Origin: Hofstenia miamia
Lineage: Eukaryota; Xenacoelomorpha; Acoela; Hofsteniidae
Direction of reading: 5' to 3'
Assembly (NCBI GenBank): GCA_900660155.1
Contig: CABFPE010000125.1
Coordinates: 92,001-145,565 of the forward strand
Length of the DNA stretch: 53,565 nt
Below are positions 22,811 to 34,928 of the stretch, piece after piece (positions within the stretch are counted from its first letter, which is position 1; each line of letters starts with the position of its first letter). The notes below the pieces were generated by a model that saw only the letters and a program-made list of their open reading frames with translations, had not been told where the DNA came from and searched no databases. Both the position numbers and the translations under genes were made by a program.

Positions 22811-23640
22811 TCTTTTTTAAGTAAATCAAATTCTTCTTGGTGCTTCCATTGCCATTGAAAATCATTTTTAGACTTTAATAAATTTGACATATTAATGGTC
22901 TTTTTAGCAATATCAGGAATAAAACTGATAGTAATTGAAAAATCCAAGTATACATTGAACATCTTTGCTATTTTTAGGACACTGTATAGACTCTATTAAA
23001 GAAGTTGTATCGTCCTTTAAAGTTATTGTTTTGTGTTCAATTTTTCTGCCAAGAAATACTGTGGAGTGTTTAGCTAAATTGCATTTGTTGCCATTAATTT
23101 TTAGACCGCTTTTATTTAAAATTTTGAGAACTTGTTCTAGTTTTTCTAGATGTTCTGGGAATGACATTGAGGATATTAAAATGTCTTCGATGTAAGCGGC
23201 AATACTGTCGTCTAATTTATTGTTGCCATTCATGAGGACTTTTGTTACGTAACGTTGAAACGTGGCTGGTGCATTTGATAAACCGAATGCCATTCAAATA
23301 AACCGTAGGGCGTAATGAAAGCTGTTTTTTCAATATCGTCGGGATGCATAGGAACTTGCCAATAGGCTTTGCATAAATCGAGACTTGAGAATATTTTAAA
23401 TTTACTGACATTGTAAAGAATATCATCTATACGTGGTAAAGGATAAGCATCTTTGACAGTAATGTCATTGAGTTTTCGGAAATCAATACATAATCTTGTT
23501 TTATTTCCTTGTGTTACGAAAACTGTAGGTGACAGTAGGGACTATCACTTTTACGTATAATGCGTTATTTAATAATTCCGTAATTTTCTTTAGATATTCT
23601 TCCTTGTGGTGTTCTGGAACACGACGAACTTATTGGCGAA
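22811..23640 (-). pseudogene. element III reverse transcriptase
   Basis: Minus-strand RT of the same gypsy lineage. From the top: VPEH-type start near 23,620, F.KLND..VKDAYPLPRI block near 23,470, DLCKAYWQVPMHPDDIEK near 23,370, then GL.NAPATFQRYVTKVL near 23,280. The catalytic box reads AAYIEDILIS near 23,200, that is YIED for YIDD, so one metal-binding Asp is Glu. LGRKIEHKTITL and CPKNSKDVQCILGFFNYYQFY (thumb/connection) follow. At least two frameshifts split it. Inactive copy. Confidence 0.85.
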
Positions 23641-24588
23641 TTGGTTTAGTAGACGTCGTTTTGATGTGATGATATTCATCGATAGCTTGACCGACGCTAA
23701 TAGTACCGAAGTTGAAAGCTTCATGGTATTTTGTGAGCAAATTGTTTAAGTCTTTGATTTGATTAGAAGTTAAGTTTGGACGTGATTCATAATTAACTTT
23801 TGGTATCGTAATATCTTCTTGTGATTTTGTACTTGTAGTGTTTATTAATAAACAGTTGGAGTTTTTCTTGATGTGGGTATAAACTGGAAAAGCAAATATT
23901 TTTAACTGTTGAGATCGTAATGTTATAACTCTGTCAGTTTTGTTTAACAGAGCTGTAATGAGACATCCTTTATTAACGTATGAGATCGTAGATAAAGTAG
24001 TTAATTTTTTCGCATTTTTTCCAGTATAATGAGAAATCATGTAATCACCGTTTATGGAACTATCCGTTTTTGCTTTTGTCATTTTCCAATGATAACTTTC
24101 GATTTTTAGAATATCTTCTAATTGAAATTGAACAGAATCAGGGTCTTTAACGAATAAATTTTTTCGAAGTGTGTTGTTGTCATTAATTGTAATGGTATTA
24201 TCTTCGAAATTAATAATACAATCGTTATCTTCTAAAAAATCACGTCCTAATATCAATTGGTATGGCAATTGGAAGTTCGTAGTATCAATCACAATTAAAT
24301 CTTGTTCGAAGATTTTACATTTTATAGAAATTTTCACGTTTTTAATGTAACCTTTAGTATTTAAGTAATCACCATTGGCCGAAATTAATCTGCAATTCTC
24401 TTTTGTTAAATCTTTACAAGTTATATCAATAGAGTTTGCGCAGGTATCAGCTATGACAGAATGTGCAGCTCCTGTATCAATTATTGCTTCAATAATTATA
24501 CAGTTCTAAGTAAATGGAATAGATTTCTTATGTGTCAAATTAGTTGAGATAAGTATCTCTCCTGCTCGTTCTGGAGTCGGCGCTCTTA
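23630..24588 (-). pseudogene. element III protease and linker
   Basis: Minus strand. The frame following the slip reads RAPTPERAGEILIST, then after a stop (SIPFT-TAG) IIEAIIDTGAAHSVIADT near 24,445-24,490, with an intact DTGA active site. Then LPYQLILGRDFLEDNDCI (C-terminal protease block), and a long linker with SYHWKMTKAKTDSSINGDYM, equivalent to KHWTRVAVSSEDGINGDIM of T1. It ends FNFGTISVGQAIDEYHHI, the block directly before RT. This 235-codon stretch (24,337-23,630) is the longest open part of element III. Confidence 0.85.
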
Positions 24589-24598
24589 CTCGTTTAAA
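24586..24598 (-). other. gag-pol -1 frameshift site
   Basis: Minus-strand TTTAAAC (plus 24,592-24,598), read T-TTA-AAC in gag, then GAG and a TAA stop (24,586-24,588). The -1 product continues F-K-R-V-R-A-P-T-P into protease. Downstream, GAG-CGCCGA-CTC could pair. Same position and heptamer class as in T1, element II and the 2.47-kb relic. Confidence 0.7.
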
Positions 24599-24955
24599 AA
24601 TCAGTATCAGTAGTAATGCTTCTAGTTTCGTCGTAAGTGTCGGACCTTCATTATCTTTAATAATCTTAATCTTTAGTGTACATTGGAAACGTAAGTGTCC
24701 TTTGCGTCCGCAGCGGAAACAACGTATTTTGTCACTATTAACTTCTGTGGATTTGGGATTGACTGATTTTTACGCCTCTTTTCAATTTCAAATTTTTTCA
24801 AGAGCTAATTGTACATTAATGGCTTTGGTTATAATTGTTTCAGTGTCGTCATCAATGTCACATTTATCTTCTAGGCGTCGTTGAATGCTAACAGGTAAAC
24901 TGCGCATAACAAAAGTGTGCAAGTCTTCAGATTTATATCTATTATCTTCGCTTGA
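24586..24955 (-). pseudogene. element III gag, C-terminal part
   Basis: Minus strand. Capsid C-terminal region SLPVSIQRRLEDKC and DIDDDTETIITKAI (T1: FPSSIRNHLEVRC, DPEDSLHEIIRKAI) lies near 24,800-24,930. The zinc knuckle CFRCGRKGHLRFQC lies near 24,695-24,735. The tail is acidic and ends DFLNE-TAA. The upstream part of gag and the 5' LTR are missing: the sequence changes abruptly to a LINE fragment at about 24,955. Confidence 0.8.
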
Positions 24956-25759
24956 AAAAAGAGTGAAAGGTGCGAAGTTTCTTCGTACGACGAATGGAGA
25001 AGGTGACAACATCATCAGGGCGAGTGCAGTAGGAATTAGAGAACTTAATGAAATCAAAAGGATCAAGATCTAATTTGCGAGTCAGTAGTCGATTGAACAG
25101 AAGGAGATCACAGGCATGGAAGTAGAGTGACAGCGGGAGAGTGGAGAATTTCAGCAGAGCGTCTTTATAGTCCAAAGAGGAAATCCATTTGAAAGCGCGT
25201 TTCTGGAAACGTTCCATGGAGTGGAACAAAGCACGAGAAGGACACCAACANGAGTCAGTAGTCGATTGAACAGAAGGAGATCACAGGCATGGAAGTAGAG
25301 TGACAGCGGGAGAGTGGAGAATTTCAGCAGAGCGTCTTTATAGTCCAAAGAGGAAATCCATTTGAAAGCGCGTTTCTGGAAACGTTCCATGGAGTGGAAC
25401 AAAGCACGAGAAGGCCACCAACAAGGAGACGCGTAGAGAAGAATGGCGCGAGGAATGGACTTGAACAAAGAGAGTTTCACAGCGGACGAGGTATTAAAAG
25501 GAACATTACGGAAAAGGGCAAATAGCGAGGAATTAGCTTTGCGGAGACGCAAAGACACATGTCCAGTCCAATTTAAGTTTGCAGCAAGTTGAACCCCAAG
25601 ATGTGTGTGGTGAGGAGCAAAGTTCACAGGTAGAGGCAAATCAGAATTGGGAGCCACAGAAAAGGCAATACCACATGTCTTGCTAGCGCTAAAATGAAGA
25701 TGGTTGACACTTAATCTGTTTACAGCAGCGCAATTAGTCATAATTGTTTGTAAAAACAA
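24955..25759 (-). pseudogene. LINE fragment, C-terminal RT region
   Basis: Minus-strand piece of a non-LTR element, C-terminal to the RT catalytic core: SASKTCGIAFSVAP, HTHLGVQLAANLNWTGHVSL, PFNTSSAVKLSLFKSIPRAI, SPCWWPSRALFHSMERFQKR and LYFHACDLLLFNRLLT. The plus-strand LINE at 25.8-28.4 kb has nearly the same protein (SPCWWPSRSLFHSMERFQKR), so both are one family in opposite orientation. The coding sequence is truncated after TFHSFFK where gag of element III starts. Positions 25,079-25,250 and 25,252-25,423 are the same sequence on two sides of an N, an unmerged contig overlap, so the fragment is really about 170 bp shorter. Confidence 0.85.
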
Positions 25760-25839
25760 ATATTAACTATATTATATGTTATGAAGAAATTTTTTGAATA
25801 CTCAGCCTATGTCGAACAAGATATTTTTAATGATATCAT

Positions 25840-28440
25840 TACAAGCTTTGGGGTTTTGAGATTGGACCTTTAAAAGGTGGATTACTATGCTGTTGTTCTC
25901 AGTGATCACATTGTTTCTCTTCTCTGTGTTTATAACCCTTCTTCCAGCAGTCCTTTTCGTATTCCCCTTGCTGATTTTTCAACAATGCTTGAGTACTTTC
26001 ATGATCAGTATATCACTCTCTCTTGTCAACTTGGATTTCCCACTCCTCCTCATCACCACATCTGTGGTGACTTCACTCTTCCCAATGTTTTTTGGAATGC
26101 ACTTGACTCTAATGACGCCTATGAATCTTCTGTTCTGGATCTGTTTGATTCTTACTATCTTGAACAACTGGTATTTTCTCCTACTTCCCGCTCCTCCCTC
26201 CTTGACTTGGTTTTGTGCTCTCACCCTGATCGTATTTTTGACACCTCTGTTGTCCCTATTCCAGTGAAACTGTCTGATCACTCATTTGTTTGCTTCAGCC
26301 TGTCTGTCAATTCTATTACCCCCTCTGTTTGTCTGTCACTCCTCAATATGCTGGATCGAACAGTGACTTTGTATCTCTAAATGCTGCTCACTTTTCTTCA
26401 TTCCCCATTTTTAATGACTCTTTCTCTGCTGATGACTGGTACACCTTTCTTCACCAAGTTATTTCGACCTTTGTTCCTCGTCGTCAGAAAAAGCGTATTT
26501 CTCTCCCTTTCTATTTCTCATTCCTTACTGTACACTCCTTGAATAAACTCGAATCTTTCAAACGCCGTTTAAGTCCTTCCGATTCATCGAAACTCTCTTC
26601 TCTTACAAAAGACGTCATTAACTTCATGGAACTCGACAAAATCTCTGTTGTCCAGCTTCTCATCTGACTCTCTTCAAGACTCTTATGCCTTCTTGCGTTC
26701 CCTGCATTCCAAACCTGACATCTCCAGCTTGAGTTGGAACCATCTTTCTGCTCACTCGGATCTGGAGAAAGTTGACCTCTTTAATGCCTATTTCTCCTCG
26801 AATTTTTCTGATCCTATCTCGCTCTGTCCTGGTCCTCCTGCTACCTCCCCACTGATTCGCCTATGTAACATCGTCTTCAACGCCTATGATATTTCCCTCA
26901 TGCATAAGTCCTGCAAGTTGTCAGGTCATTGCTATCCTGATGGCGTCGCATCCTTTGTAATCTACGAAACTTCCACAACTCTTTCCATCCATTTAAAGCA
27001 TCTCTTCTCCTACAATTGCTCCTCTAAGCGTTTTCCACCTTGCTGGAAATCATCTCGGATGTCTCCACTGTTAAAATCCAATCACTTTCCCTCCCCTCAA
27101 GTCACTTCTTATCGTCCAATAGCTATTCTTTCTCGGCTGTATTACATCTTTGAGCGCCTTGTCTTTCGTTATGTGTTCCCTAAAATTCGTCCCCTCATCT
27201 CCCCTGCTCAGCATGGTAACCTTCCGGGTCGTTCTACCATCACTAACTTGCTCACTTTGATTGAAAACTGCTATTTTCACTCTGATCATAATGAATCCTG
27301 GTTGCATTATCTTTCTTGACATTTCTAAAGCATTTGATCGGCTGCCTCATTCTATCCGTCTTGACAAATTAAGTTTATTTGGCTTTGATGTGATTTCATC
27401 GAACTCTTTCAGTCTTACCTGTCCAATCGTCGTCAGTGTGTCAAAATTAACTCGTCTATTTCTTCCCCTGCTCTAGTGGTGCTCCTCAAGGTCCCGTGTT
27501 TGCTGTTCTCTTTTTCCTTGTTGCTATCAACGACCTCCCTCAATCTGTCCTCAACTCATCCTGTCTACTGTACGTTGATGACACTGCGATTTACAAATTT
27601 GGTTGTTCTTTTGCTTCCAATATTACCTCTGATCTTGAGCTTTTGTCGACTTGGTCTTCTGTTAACCATCTTGATTTTAGCACAACCAAGACATGTGGTA
27701 TTTCCATTTCTGTATCTCCTCCCGATCTTCCTCTTCCTGTGAATTTTCCCCTCATCATACTCATCTTGGATTTCACCTTGCTGATAACTTAAATTGTTCT
27801 GGTCACGTGTCCTTACGTCTCCGCAAAACTAATTCCTCACTCTTTGCCCTCGTCCGCAATGTTCCCTTTAATTCCACGGCTGCTGTGAAATTGTCTTTGT
27901 TCAAGTCCATTCCTCATGCCATTCTTCTCTATTCTTCTCCATGTTGGTGGCCTTCCCGTTCCTTGTTCCACTCTATGGAACGTTTCCAGAAGCGTGTGTT
28001 CAAATGGATCTCTCCCTTGCAATACAAAGTCGCCCTTCTCAAATTGTGCACCTCCCGCTGCCACTCTACTTCCATCCCTGTGATCTCCTCCTGTTCAATC
28101 GACTACTCACTCCAAATTGGATCTTGATCCATTCGTCGTCCCAAGAAACATCGCACCCTTCACTCATTTTTTAATCGTGCTTGTACTGCTGTTAATTACA
28201 TCTTGACTCTCAACCCTCCAACAGCGATTGATTTATTTTTCCCGCCACCGAGCTTCAAGAAATCTTTGATGTCTTTCCTCTTTGGTGAGCCCTTCTCCAA
28301 CTTTGCCTACTCTTCCATTTGCTCCTATTTTATCTCCTGTGACTGTCCTCGCTGCCGTAAAACTTGACTTGTTATTATTTTTTGTAGTGTATGCCTTCAG
28401 CATTATTATTATTATTAATTATTAAATATTACAACAGACA
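25840..28440 (+). pseudogene. LINE ORF2: endonuclease and RT, 5' truncated
   Basis: Plus-strand non-LTR ORF2 in several frames. Endonuclease (APE type) C-terminal half: HHHICGDFTLPNVFWNAL (GDFN.P...W) and the catalytic SDHSFVCFSL. RT: VTSYRPIAILSRLYYIFERL near 27,100, QHGNLPGRSTITNLL near 27,210, FLDISKAFDRLPHSIRLDKL near 27,310 (motif A), a degraded motif B GAPQG-type stretch at 27,480, and the catalytic YVDDTAIYKF near 27,570. Then HTHLGFHLADNLN and SPCWWPSRSLFHSMERFQKR. The C-terminus ends CDCPRCRKT-TGA near 28,368, and the 3' end carries an ATT-repeat tail (28,400-28,430). Codons are richer in C than the surroundings. Family probably CR1/Jockey-like; not certain. Confidence 0.9.
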
Positions 28441-29589
28441 TTAGAAGACAAACAACTACTACATTTCAACTTTCAGTGGTAAGTTGTGGAACCTCTAACT
28501 AATAAATATTAAGTTTGTGGAGGAGCCAATTAACATGCAAGTTTTTAGAATAAAAATATTTATTTAATAAAAATATAATAAGATAACACGTCGCAATTAA
28601 TATACCCTGGACATCTCAATCGTAGTAGAATGAAACTTCAGTATGCTTAACAAAAAAGCTAGAAACGTATTGAATAAAAACATCCACAGTTACGTGTTAA
28701 AGAACTACAATATTTGTTTTGAAAAATTTTTAGCTTTGTTTTGTTATTCTCTTAAACTGCATTTGTACACCTCTTATATTATATTTCGTAATATAACAGT
28801 AATACCACGTTTTAAGTGCAATGTTATTGCAATTTATTATTGCAACTTTCCCAAATGAGTATTATATATAATACCCGCCATTTTTAGTTCTATTTTGAAA
28901 GAAAACCCATCATAACTGCATTTACAATCCAATGTTTTAAAGTACCTAAACAATGCGATTCTAAGCAAAGGACATGAAAGCTTTAGCTGAATTAAAAATA
29001 TTTCAACTGTTTTCTAAAAACGTTTACACCATTTTCGGGTTTGGCAATAAACGCTAATGATTCATTCCATTTAAATAATTTAATGGCTGACTCCATGTCC
29101 ATGTGCTTTTGTATTTTTATTCATTATTATATTAACATGCCGGCATCATTGAAATTTTTTGATACAGAATCATTATTTCAACATTGCTACAACAGCGGTT
29201 GTCGGTGATATTAATTGACGATTACCATGTGAAAAATAAATTTAATAATACGATGTTAAACGCATTAAAGTTTATTGTTAGAAGTTTGAAATATTGCCGA
29301 AATTTGTATTTTAGAGCATACATTCGAGAATTACAGCATGGAGTTATGAATAAGGCGTTGTAAATATACACAATCATTTCAATAACACAGGTTATTGTCA
29401 CTTTCTGAAAAATTCACAAAATCAGAAAAACTATTTTTCTTACATGCCTACATATTTAATAGACCCTGTAATAATCGCGTATGCTAAATGTAGTGGCGGC
29501 AAACTTTGTCACATCGTAGAGTTATTGTAAATGTATATGTGATGTAACTAACTAACTCTTTGTGACGTTATTCTCTATGCTTTCCTCTA
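28441..29589. other. AT-rich stretch without gene
   Basis: No supported coding sequence or RNA gene. The 71-codon open frame near 28,643-28,858 is AT-rich and unrecognised, and I do not call it. Confidence 0.45.
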
Positions 29590-29935
29590 TTAATAGCTTT
29601 CTCGTGTTTTGTTTCGTTCTATAAAACGATTCCAGAAGCGTGCTTTCAAATGCATTTTTCTCTTACCATACTTACATGAATGCGATCTCTTCCAGTTCAA
29701 TTGCAATCTGGAATTCGATCAATTTGATTTTATAACGCTCTGACTGTCGTATTCTCTGTTCATCACTTACTTCAAAAATATCTGATGCCTTTCCACTTTA
29801 CTGATGCCTTCTCTCAGTTCACTTTTTCATCAATCAGCTCCTACTTGATCTCCTGTGATTGCCCTCGTTGCCGAAAAACTTGATTTAATGTTTATTGTAA
29901 TATGTTGCCTTCAATGGCATAATATAACCCATTTT
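29590..29935 (+). pseudogene. 3' end fragment of the same LINE family
   Basis: Short relic matching the end of the LINE at 25.8-28.4 kb. TCTATAAAACGATTCCAGAA corresponds to the LFHSMERFQKR coding region, then after a deletion TCTCCTGTGATTGCCCTCG encodes the SCDCPRC C-terminus seen near 28,340. It ends near ATGCCTTCA-like sequence (GCCTTCAATGGCA) as in the longer copy. Confidence 0.65.
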
Positions 29936-31495
29936 AAAATTATGAGTTTCGTTTACATTAGCTAATTAACTTCTAAATTCGTACAAAGGCGGTTCTTCTG
30001 AACAGCAATAAATCAGTTAAATTAATTTAAAATTTAACAAACTTAAATAATGATGCAGCAGTATAAAAGAAACGTTTCTGCTTTTTTATTTGGAGATTTA
30101 AATTTAATACCATGTGAAAAACTTTTCACCTGCAAAATCAATAAAATAAAAAATAATACAAAAAATCCCAAAAAATATCAACTTCAAGTTCCACTAACTA
30201 CTCGTAACACTCCTTTCTAACAAGATTACATTTTGGAGTATAATTGCAATATTAAGCGAATGGCTTTGTATTTGAATCCATTACACTAGATGTCATGAAT
30301 CAATCGGTGTTATAAGTTGCGTTAGCGCGGATCCAGAGAGAGAGATTGTCCCCCCCCCCTAAAACCGACTGCTTGCATGTTTTAACGCTTCATCAACAAC
30401 TTTTCAATATTTTTTATGCTGCAAGAATTTTAGATTATTTATAACTATTAGCTAATATTTTAAATAATCTAAACACATATATAGCCCACGTGCTACAAAT
30501 TTTGTTAATCATGCTATATCGAATATTTTAAAACTTTTTATGCATTTCATTGCATTTCCTATCGTTTTTACCCCTAGTAGTGTTAATTTTTTACACGCAC
30601 TCCGCGTGTTTCTATTCTGCATCTTCTTCAATTTTTGCTACTGCTTGAAATTTAAGTACACTATAATATTGAGTTGAATATTAATTTTTGCTATAAAATA
30701 ATCTAGGGAAGATATGTAATTGGTAGATTAAGTTTCATTTGCGTTATATTCATACTCAATTATGAATAGTAAATTTATTGATTAGAGATCCAACTCCAGA
30801 CTGAAATTAAAAATTAACGTAAATAATCCCATCGGATGAAGCTTCACCCACGAGTAAAACATTAGTTTATCAAGCAGATATTAGCAAGGGTGGACGTGAG
30901 TTGGGTGTGTCCATGTGCGATATACTCCCATCTGTCCGGCTATTCGTTGGGTTACTAATTTCATAAATGCGTGTATGATTTTACAATTTATTCGTAGGCT
31001 GTCATCATTACATTAATGAGGCAGCGTCGAGAGATAGACATGGCCCAAAAGCGGGCCGGTCGAATTAAATGAATGCCCATTCGGCCCGTTTTATGATTAT
31101 TGCCAAAAAAATTTCGTTTTCTAAACGTAAGCTAGGTATGTTAGAAACTTATAATAATAATTTATAATAATTTTAATTTAAACATAGTACTTATATATTT
31201 TATGGCATTCACTACATTTAGGGTTATTTTTGTCCACCTCTAGAAGTGCAAATTCAATTAATTGCATAATAAAAAATTTGAGAAGGATTTAGTAGAGAAA
31301 CAGCATGGACGAAAATGGTTTGCTCAGTTACATATACTTCAGATGTGAAAACCTAAGTGACTTAGGATTCACAAAACTTATTGATATATATATATATATA
31401 TATAATTTTCATATGTCCACATGGATTTGAAAAAAAAATTGACCATGCCTGATATTTTTTTAGAGTAGTCAATGGCCTTTAAAATCTATTTTACN

Positions 31496-31529
<34 letters not shown>

Positions 31530-33670
31530 TTGCTGGAGGTGTGGTCGAGTACTGATTTATGTGAGTTGAGTTGGGTACTAAAATCAGCACCCACGTCCAC
31601 CTTTGGATACAACCATATAATACAAAAACAGTTTTTTTAATTGTGATGACGTGAATAAATCTTTTCAACATACAAAAATTTACAAAAACATGTTTTTGTA
31701 GACGATATTCACGTGCAAAAAACACATTTTGTTAAGCTGATGTAATAACGGCTCACGTTTTGATTGTCTGAAAATTTAATGATTCCTTTCTTTTGTTGCA
31801 AAATGATTGTATTGGGTATGATTTTAAGTGTTGGTCAGGAACATATTCCAGTGATAATTTGGATTTATTTGGATTTTACGTATATTATCATAACATATTT
31901 AGAATGATACTGTAAGAATGTACAGCAGAAACAAACCTCAAAATAAAGACAAAGACTTATAGAATTGCGTTATCAGTATTTGGTGTCAGTTGGGCGCAAA
32001 ATAATTAGATATGCTAGATATAATAATCTTGAAATCGATAACAGTGCTAAATAATGCACTAAATATAATGCCTATGTACATGATGTGCGTTTTGTAAGAA
32101 TTATTCATAAAACCTAATGGCAAAGAAAATGCTAAACTTTGATGATGCCCATGTTCAAACACGGAGTATATAATTAGTTTTAAGATCAACATTTGATAAA
32201 TTGCCATAATAAACAAAACCTGAGTTAAAGCATTTGCCAGGCAATAAATAAATCAGCCTAATTGAAAAATAAAATTCGTCATAATAAACTTTTTTAGAAA
32301 AATGCGATAGGTTATTATTTCGAATAAATATTTCCAACCCAGTCACTTAGAATAGCTGATGCAGTCACATTCACATATGTATGAAACTAACAGTGACATA
32401 TACATGTCAAGAGAATCCAAAGAATGAAAATATTTAGACAAGACAATAAATTGGATGCAATAAAATATAAAATTTCCAGGCACTAGAGGCAAGTCAAGGC
32501 AATAACTTAAAATTTCCAGGCAGCGCGGACATCCTGGAATTTACGAAGTCATTTGTCATTATAATATTTACTTAAACAACTCTTCAAAACTTCATTTTAT
32601 AAAATTTAACGTAAAAAATATTTCTTGACATTTTTGGAATGAGTATGAAGCTGACCAATTCGGGCAAACACATTCATGCCAAACAGTACTTTCTTTTAGG
32701 TGTATATATTTTTTGTCTCAAAATAGTAGTAATAGTGAATTAACTCGTGATTGAAATTCTTCGTACAAAGTAAATCATAAATGTGTGATAGTTCAGACTC
32801 TTAATTTTAATTGTGTCCGCAGTTTTCTCTAGATTAACTTGCTATTTCAAGTTCTGCCAGATGATTCTTGTTTGCAGTATAAATTTCAAATATGCATTCC
32901 TAGTTTATATTTTTAAGGAACCTTCTTTTGGTTCTTCATTGATGTATGCTTTGGTTTAAATACATAACATTGAAAGGTAAGCTTTTTTGCATTTTATTGA
33001 TTATCCAGTATTAACAAATGTAATTAGCATACATGAAATCAAGCTCAAAGGATTTGATTTTCCATTTAATTAAAATCTTCAGTACTGGAATTGATATGCA
33101 AATTTACTGTATAAAAGTATAATTCTAAATATAAAGCAATATAAATTATTGCTAATTTGATTCAGTGGGATTTGAACACACAATATTCTGTACATGAGTG
33201 CAGATGTGTTTATTTTACACAACAAATCAAAATATAGATCTTATACACCACCCAGAAAGTTTCCACAAGGGCAATGTTATTCATTACAATGTGAGTTCTT
33301 ATTGTATAGATTTATTGATTTAAAAATAAACTGCATTAAATCCATTCCATGATTAGGTACCTGTTCATCACAGATTTTTAAAAAACAAGAACATACTATT
33401 TTGTCATTATCAGCCATTATTACTATTTTGCATTGCTATTTGAAATTGTAGAAAAAACTAATTTTGATTGTATTTGCATATTGAACTGATATTAAATAAC
33501 AGTAAAGCTAGAGTGACTAAATATATATATTTTATATCAAGTGATAATTCAAACAAATATTTTGGGACAAACTTTTGCGACTAAAACTCTATAAAACTTC
33601 TTAGACAAATTATTTTTAATTTGAGACAAAATTACGTAGATGGGACACTATTTTAAGACAAAATAGTAAT
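29936..33670. other. long gene-poor stretch with microsatellites
   Basis: No supported gene over about 3.7 kb. Contents seen: a run of nine C at 30,351-30,359; TA repeats at about 31,384-31,404 and 31,496-31,526, the second starting at an N (31,495); a short repeat of AAAATTTCCAGGCA at about 32,467 and 32,509; a small GC-richer patch with GCGGGCCGGTCG near 31,050. Open frames of 60-80 codons here look random. Confidence 0.5.
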
Positions 33671-33680
33671 ACTTTGAGAG

Positions 33681-33740
33681 ATGTACAGAGCTTACATCAA
33701 CCAGAATTTACATCGACTAAGGAATTTACATCAACCAGAG
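33681..33740 (+). repeat. left TIR of MULE
   Basis: Three short units of the type (A/C)TTTACATC(A/G)ACCAGA in tandem. They are the reverse complement of the unit making up the right end. Confidence 0.75.
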
Positions 33741-33750
33741 TTTCAAATAA

Positions 33751-34065
33751 ATGGGACACTTTGAAATCATTAACATGGAGAATGTTTTGATTGAAACCAT
33801 GAACCAAGGAAATCCTCTTTTAGTCATTCAAGGATTTCAATTTGCTCTAAATTGTACTAAATCAAATAGAAAATATTGGAAATGTGTTAAGTGCAAAGTT
33901 AAGGCAATTTCTGATTTAAATAATAACCTCATTACTTTGCCAGATGTAGAGGATCACTCACATTCTTCAACTATAGAGGATGTGAGTAATGCAAAAAAAT
34001 GCACGCAGAGTACTGAAAATCCTTTACAAAGAGCCTCAACTGTTTATGCTAATGTTATGGGAACG
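33751..34065 (+). CDS. FLYWCH-type zinc finger exon of MULE gene
   Basis: First coding exon of the MULE transposase gene. The residues NPLLVIQGFQFALN, then YWKCVKCKVKA, and later VEDHSHSS give the FLYWCH pattern (F...YW.C....C.A......H.H), a zinc finger often N-terminal to MULE transposases in animals, thought to bind transposon ends. The start ATG at 33,751 lies shortly after the left TIR. A good donor, ACG|GTAATT, ends the exon at 34,065; the matching acceptor is TTACACCCCAG at 34,352 (intron about 287 bp). The exon itself has no stop. Confidence 0.75.
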
Positions 34066-34352
34066 GTAATTATAATAATATTTATGCTTATTTTTCATTC
34101 ACTCACAAAGCTATGAATGCCATTCCTGCAAACAATTTCTCTTCTGCCAATTTCCATCTTGTAAATTGTTTTTTAACCATTCATAGTGCTTTCTATAGTT
34201 ACTTTATACTAATTGTACATACCTTTATAATTTTTGTATAGTCTTTTAGTAGTAGCAATAGGCATTTTATTAACCTTTAATTAATAAACTGTGTGGGTAG
34301 TAGTAGTAATGCTTTCAATATTTAAAAAAATGATGTTTATCTTACACCCCAG

Positions 34353-34878
34353 GAAGTGGTTCATGTAAAATCAAAGGAATCAGTAACTCACTCCTTAAAT
34401 ATTATGAAGTCTAAAACTCTTCCTCCTTTACCTGAATTTGCAGAAGATTTAGCAATCCCTGAGCTCTTCAAAAGGATAGTTTTGGTGGTGATTTTGTGCA
34501 GTATGATATGATCCATGAAAGTAAGCAATTGCTGATATTCTCATCTGTGTGTTTATGATGAAACTATTGGTTACTGCTGATGTTTTGCTTGCAGATGGTA
34601 CATTTGACGTTGTGCCTCAGTTTTTCTTGCAATTGTACTCACTCTGCTATTTCTATCATGGAAAACTTTTTGTCTGTGCTTATGCTTTGACCTGGCAAAG
34701 GATGAGTGAAGTATGCAACATTAAATATATTTTAAATTTAATCTTTTTGTTTCAGGTGTACTGTGCAATTCTCCAATTTTTGAAACAGTTTTCTCAAGAA
34801 ATACATGTGATGTTTCAACCTCAAGTGGTTATGATTAATTTTGAGCCAGCAATGATCACTGCAATTAAGACAAGTATG

Positions 34879-34928
<50 letters not shown>

